Shown here one piece after another: positions 61,134-64,000 of a DNA stretch of 64,000 nt. How positions within the stretch are numbered: position 1 is the first letter of the stretch; every line of letters begins with the position of its first letter. The stretch is from assembly GCA_052116865.1 (NCBI GenBank), contig JBQKKG010000001.1:500567-564566 (forward strand). Reading direction: 5' to 3'. Below the pieces are notes generated by a model. The model had not been told where the DNA came from and ran no database searches. It saw only the letters and a list, made by a program, of their open reading frames with translations. The translations under genes were made by a program, and so were the position numbers. This stretch comes from CAUPWF01 sp963515125 (lineage in GTDB: Bacteria; Bacillota; Clostridia; Lachnospirales; Lachnospiraceae).

Positions 61134-61617
61134 CATACTTTATGGTTGGCCTGATTTAAAAGAATTATTAAATCGAGACATCGATGCAGCACGTGGAAAG
61201 CTACAAGATATATTATGCAATTATCAAGGGTTTACAAAAGACGAAGTTGTACTAGTCTTTGATGGGTATAAAAATAAAAATCAAGTAGAAACTGTTCTAA
61301 AATATCACAATATTAATGTCATATATACCAAAGAGTCTCAGACGGCAGATGCATATATTGAAAAGCTGAACCAGACAATTGCAAAAGAGCAGATTGTAAG
61401 GGTAGTAACCTCTGATTTTGCACAACAAAAGATTATTCTTGGACAGGGTGCTACTAGAGTACCTATACGTGAATTTGCAGAAGAATTAAAACAGATGGAT
61501 ACTGTTATAAAAAAAGAACATTTAGACAAACTGAAGAGGCGGAATTGTCTGATTGATAGTTTACCAAAAGAGACCGCAAAGATGTTAGAAAAGATGAGAT
61601 TAACAGAGGATGATTAG
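61099..61617 (+). CDS. NYN domain ribonuclease, YacP/Rae1-like
   Basis: A 172-residue PIN-like NYN nuclease of the YacP family; the Bacillus member Rae1 cuts mRNA in the ribosomal A site. It has NYLLVDGYNILYGWPDL with the first aspartate, VLVFDGYKNKN, TADAYIEKL and VVTSDFAQQKIILGQGA with further acidic residues. Start is ATG 61099, eight bases after AGAAGG; the earlier in-frame ATG 61039 lies in the middle of the previous gene. Confidence 0.88.
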   Translation: MKKNYLLVDGYNILYGWPDLKELLNRDIDAARGKLQDILCNYQGFTKDEVVLVFDGYKNKNQVETVLKYHNINVIYTKESQTADAYIEKLNQTIAKEQIVRVVTSDFAQQKIILGQGATRVPIREFAEELKQMDTVIKKEHLDKLKRRNCLIDSLPKETAKMLEKMRLTEDD

Positions 61618-61622
61618 CTAGA

Positions 61623-61802
61623 ATGGAGAATTTACCCAAAGATCCAATTATATTATTAAGTGTAATGAATACAAAACTACGAGATTATTATAAAGACCTT
61701 GACGAATTATGTAAAGAACTGCAATTAGATAAACAGATAATTCAAGAAGAGTTAGAAAAAATTGACTATGAATATGATAGGGCTACCAATCAATTCGTAT
61801 AG
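61623..61802 (+). CDS. DUF4250 small protein
   Basis: A 59-residue protein: MENLPKDPIILLSVMNTKLR, then a middle DYYKDLDELCKELQ and an end YEYDRATNQFV, which match the DUF4250 pattern of clostridial small proteins. The short N-terminal helix plus a DELCKELQLDKQIIQEEL region looks like a mini helix-turn-helix. It starts five bases after the YacP-like gene, so it is probably co-transcribed with it. Function unknown. Confidence 0.8.
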   Translation: MENLPKDPIILLSVMNTKLRDYYKDLDELCKELQLDKQIIQEELEKIDYEYDRATNQFV

Positions 61803-61825
61803 AGCTATATGCCATTTAGTTGTCG

Positions 61826-61854
61826 TTGCATTTTCATGTAGTTATAGTTATAAT
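61826..61854 (+). promoter_or_regulatory. Promoter of miaB
   Basis: TTGCAT (61826-61831), 17-base spacer, TATAAT (61849-61854), 32 bases before the start. Confidence 0.8.
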
Positions 61855-61885
61855 ATGTTAGTATAACTAATAAGGAGAAATGAAT

Positions 61886-63346
61886 ATGAATGAGAACATG
61901 GAATTAGATGCAATGTTAGAACTTATAGATTTGTCTGGTAACCCACCTAGTGAAGAACCACAAAGACAATATTATTTTATAAAGAAAGCTCGTAAATATG
62001 TAACACAAATTAGCCAAGAACTGGGGCGCCCACTTTATTATAAAACGCAAACATTTGGTTGTCAGATGAATGCAAGAGATTCAGAAAAATTAGATGGTAT
62101 TTTAGAACAAATTGGTTATACTGAAATCATAGATGAAGAGGATGCTGATTTTGTTATTTATAATACATGCACAGTGCGAGAAAATGCAAATCAACGAGTA
62201 TACGGCAGACTTGGCCAACTGAATCATGCTAAGAAGAAGAATCCGCATATGATGATTGGTCTATGTGGCTGTATGATGCAAGAAACAGAAGTTGTAGAAA
62301 AGTTAAAGAAAAGTTATCGATTTGTTGATCTAATTTTTGGTACCCATAATATCTATAAATTTGCAGAATTAATTGTCACTCGTTTGGAATCAGAACGTAT
62401 GGTAATTGATATATGGAAAGATACAGATAAAATAGTAGAAGACTTACCAAGTGAACGGAAATTTAAGTTTAAATCAGGCGTTAATATCATGTTTGGCTGT
62501 AATAACTTTTGTAGCTATTGCATTGTCCCTTATGTAAGAGGACGCGAAAGAAGTCGTAATCCAAAGGATATCATTCGAGAAATTGAGCATTTAGTGGATG
62601 ATGGAGTCGTTGAGATAATGTTGCTAGGCCAAAATGTCAATTCTTATGGTAAAACGCTTGAAGAAGAAATGTCCTTTGCTCAATTGCTTGAAGAAATAGA
62701 ACAAATAGATGGATTACAACGCATTCGATTCATGACCTCACATCCAAAAGATTTATCTGATGATTTAATCCAGGTTATGAAACATTCAAAAAAGATATGT
62801 AAGCATTTACATTTACCCGTACAATCTGGAAGCACTGCTATTTTGGAGAAAATGAATCGAAGATATTCTAAAGAACAATATATAGAGTTGGTTCATAAAA
62901 TAAAGGAAGCTATTCCTGATATTTCATTAACAACTGATATTATCGTTGGTTTTCCTGGGGAGACGGAGGAAGATTTTTTAGAGACATTGGATGTTGTAGA
63001 ACAAGTCCGTTATGATAGTGCATTTACATTTATTTATTCTAAGAGAACTGGAACACCTGCTGCAACTATGGAACACCAGATTGCAGACGATGTAATTAAA
63101 GATAGGTTTGATCGCCTTTTAAAACGAGTACAAGCTATCTCTGCCGAAGTTTGTAGTATACATGAGGGGAGTACTCAGAATGTACTTGTAGAAGGATTAA
63201 ATGATCATGATTCCTCATTGGTAACCGGAAGGTTAAGCAATAATATTTTAGTGCATTTTCCTGGCGATGAGTCTTTAGTTGGTTCCTTAGTTGATGTAAA
63301 ACTAACAAAATGCAAAGGATTTTATTATTTAGGTACAAGGATATAA
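61886..63346 (+). CDS. miaB: tRNA-2-methylthio-N6-dimethylallyladenosine synthase
   Basis: Radical-SAM methylthiotransferase that adds a 2-methylthio group to i6A37 in tRNA. The 486-residue protein has the N-terminal UPF0004 domain with cysteines (TFGCQMNARDSEKLDG, YNTCTVRENANQ, GLCGCMMQ), the radical SAM triad CNNFCSYCIVPYVRGRERSR, and a C-terminal TRAM domain. Start is ATG 61886, eight bases after AAGGAG; ATG 61880 is too close. mutS often follows in clostridia, which would fit the start at 63995. Confidence 0.97.
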   Translation: MNENMELDAMLELIDLSGNPPSEEPQRQYYFIKKARKYVTQISQELGRPLYYKTQTFGCQMNARDSEKLDGILEQIGYTEIIDEEDADFVIYNTCTVRENANQRVYGRLGQLNHAKKKNPHMMIGLCGCMMQETEVVEKLKKSYRFVDLIFGTHNIYKFAELIVTRLESERMVIDIWKDTDKIVEDLPSERKFKFKSGVNIMFGCNNFCSYCIVPYVRGRERSRNPKDIIREIEHLVDDGVVEIMLLGQNVNSYGKTLEEEMSFAQLLEEIEQIDGLQRIRFMTSHPKDLSDDLIQVMKHSKKICKHLHLPVQSGSTAILEKMNRRYSKEQYIELVHKIKEAIPDISLTTDIIVGFPGETEEDFLETLDVVEQVRYDSAFTFIYSKRTGTPAATMEHQIADDVIKDRFDRLLKRVQAISAEVCSIHEGSTQNVLVEGLNDHDSSLVTGRLSNNILVHFPGDESLVGSLVDVKLTKCKGFYYLGTRI

Positions 63347-63367
63347 CTTCCACCCATAAATTTTAAG

Positions 63368-63417
63368 ATTGCGTTCACACTATGTATTAGAAAGTACATG
63401 GAGAGGACGCAATTTTT
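63368..63417 (+). terminator. Terminator of miaB that overlaps the ribosome site of the next gene
   Basis: ATTGCGTTC (63368-63376) pairs with GGACGCAAT (63405-63413), with an inner ATGTA/TACAT stem; five T bases end directly at the next ATG. The GGAGAGG ribosome site (63400-63406) is within the hairpin. Confidence 0.7.
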
Positions 63418-63834
63418 ATGAAGAAATTGAGTGAGTGCCTATTTTTATGGGGACTAGGTGGATGTTTGTATTATGGTTTTGAAGTTGCATTTCGAGGATT
63501 TTCACACTGGAGCATGTTTGCGCTTGGTGGTCTATGCTTTTTATTTTGCTGGCTGCAAGGGTTTTGGACCAAATGGCAGGATCCACTTTGGATGCAAGTT
63601 CTAAGAACAACACTTTTTGTAATTTCATCTGAATTTATTATCGGAATACTCGTAAATAAAGTCATGAAATGGTATGTATGGGATTATAGTGATCAACCAT
63701 TACAATTATGGGGACAGATATGTGCTCCATTTGCAATCATATTCTCAGGACTAGTTGCCATTGGAATTATTCTAAGTGGAAATCTAATATATTGGTTGTA
63801 CAATGAAGCAAAACCACACTTTTATGTATTATAG
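63418..63834 (+). CDS. Multi-pass membrane protein, CmpB-like putative ABC-transporter type IV family
   Basis: A 138-residue protein with about four helices: LFLWGLGGCLYYGFEVAFRG, HWSMFALGGLCFLFCWLQGF, and LWGQICAPFAIIFSGLVA. The text GGCLYYGFEV, SHWSMF and GQICAPF is characteristic of the putative ABC-transporter CmpB family, whose function is unknown. The ATG at 63418 comes immediately after the T run of the miaB terminator. Confidence 0.78.
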   Translation: MKKLSECLFLWGLGGCLYYGFEVAFRGFSHWSMFALGGLCFLFCWLQGFWTKWQDPLWMQVLRTTLFVISSEFIIGILVNKVMKWYVWDYSDQPLQLWGQICAPFAIIFSGLVAIGIILSGNLIYWLYNEAKPHFYVL

Positions 63835-63854
63835 GGACAGGTCTAGTGTTAATT

Positions 63855-63888
63855 GGGGACGGGGGCAATGTACATTGCCCCCGTCCCC
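63855..63888 (+). repeat. 34-bp perfect GC-rich palindrome
   Basis: GGGGACGGGGGCAATGT (63855-63871) is followed directly by its exact reverse complement (63872-63888). The base content is very unlike the AT-rich surroundings and no T tract follows, so it is not a normal terminator. It has the form of a REP-like palindrome. Confidence 0.92.
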
Positions 63889-63935
63889 ACAGCACTGAAA
63901 GGTAAATATTTTTCGCACTAATAAATTAAAAACTA

Positions 63936-63964
63936 CTGCATTCTTCTCTTTGAAAGTGTATAAT
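63936..63964 (+). promoter_or_regulatory. Promoter of the gene at the right edge
   Basis: CTGCAT (63936-63941), 17-base spacer, TATAAT (63959-63964), 31 bases before the ATG at 63995. Confidence 0.6.
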
Positions 63965-63994
63965 AAAAGAAAACTTTTTCGCAGAGGAGAAAAA

Positions 63995-64000
63995 ATGACG
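63995..64000 (+). CDS. First two codons of the next gene, possibly mutS
   Basis: ATG ACG at 63995 follows GAGGAG by five bases and a promoter-like pair at 63936. In many clostridia mutS follows miaB, but nothing in two codons can confirm that. Confidence 0.45.

Noticed and set aside
1..64000. CRISPR arrays, tRNA or rRNA genes, insertion sequences, prophage
   Set aside because: No repeat-spacer pattern, no cloverleaf or rRNA block and no transposase or integrase gene was seen on reading the window.

Overview
This AT-rich window carries 63 protein-coding genes, nearly all on the + strand, packed in short operons with AGGAGG-type ribosome binding sites and many short intergenic intervals. The gene set points to an endospore-forming anaerobe of the class Clostridia, most likely the family Lachnospiraceae. 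The signs are sporulation genes (YqfC, YqfD, a SpoVB-type flippase, a TepA-type ClpP beside ftsK/spoIIIE), acetogenic fermentation (pta-ackA), formate-tetrahydrofolate ligase, electron-bifurcating NfnAB, the redox sensor Rex, and small family markers such as DUF1653, DUF896 and DUF4250. No phage, insertion sequence, CRISPR array, rRNA or tRNA gene was seen. This is chromosomal backbone, and the interest lies mostly in its regulation.

Layout: 1-9.9 kb holds the end of an alanine:cation symporter gene, an iron-sulfur aldo/keto reductase, DUF1893, polA-coaE-WalJ-like, an ACT/DUF711 pair and DegV. 10-11.3 kb is tmcAL on the minus strand. 11.4-14.4 kb is an M-box magnesium riboswitch with its terminator, followed by two tandem mgtE genes. 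14.5-17.6 kb holds pta-ackA and yceD-rpmF. 17.7-19.2 kb is a sodium symporter with a leader hairpin. 19.4-25.9 kb is the classic plsX-acpP-rnc-smc-ftsY cluster. 25.9-27.6 kb is ilvA and DUF1653. 27.7-31.5 kb is a probable Re-citrate synthase, GntR/FCD regulator, phosphoesterase and isocitrate dehydrogenase operon, with a 26-bp palindrome on its promoter. 31.6-33.5 kb is a minus-strand ABC-F ATPase. 33.7-39.4 kb is rex-acpS-nnrD/E-alr-mazF-CBS-yebC. 39.4-49.2 kb holds a CFI-box-like protein, metY, tepA, ftsK, fhs, folD and a zinc-ribbon membrane protein. 49.4-53.8 kb holds a Rex-box-controlled alcohol dehydrogenase, nfnAB and a ZIP transporter. 53.8-61.8 kb runs rlmH-yqfC-yqfD-phoH-ybeY-flippase-kinase and small genes. 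61.9-64 kb is miaB, a membrane protein, a GC-rich palindrome and the first codons of the next gene.

How the genes work together: acetyl-CoA is drawn to acetate by Pta-AckA and, probably, to 2-oxoglutarate by Re-citrate synthase and a eukaryotic-type NADP isocitrate dehydrogenase. The same ten-base palindrome TTGTATACAA lies on both promoters, so one GntR-type regulator could balance the two routes. NADH/NAD+ balance is sensed by Rex, and a perfect Rex box plus a second weaker one sit on the alcohol dehydrogenase promoter. NfnAB links ferredoxin, NADH and NADPH. Fhs, FolD and 5-formyl-THF cyclo-ligase supply one-carbon units.

The strongest leads are the citrate operon and its palindrome, the paired Rex sites, the GC-rich palindrome near the right end, and several hairpins that overlap start signals. 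No entirely new multi-gene system is evident.
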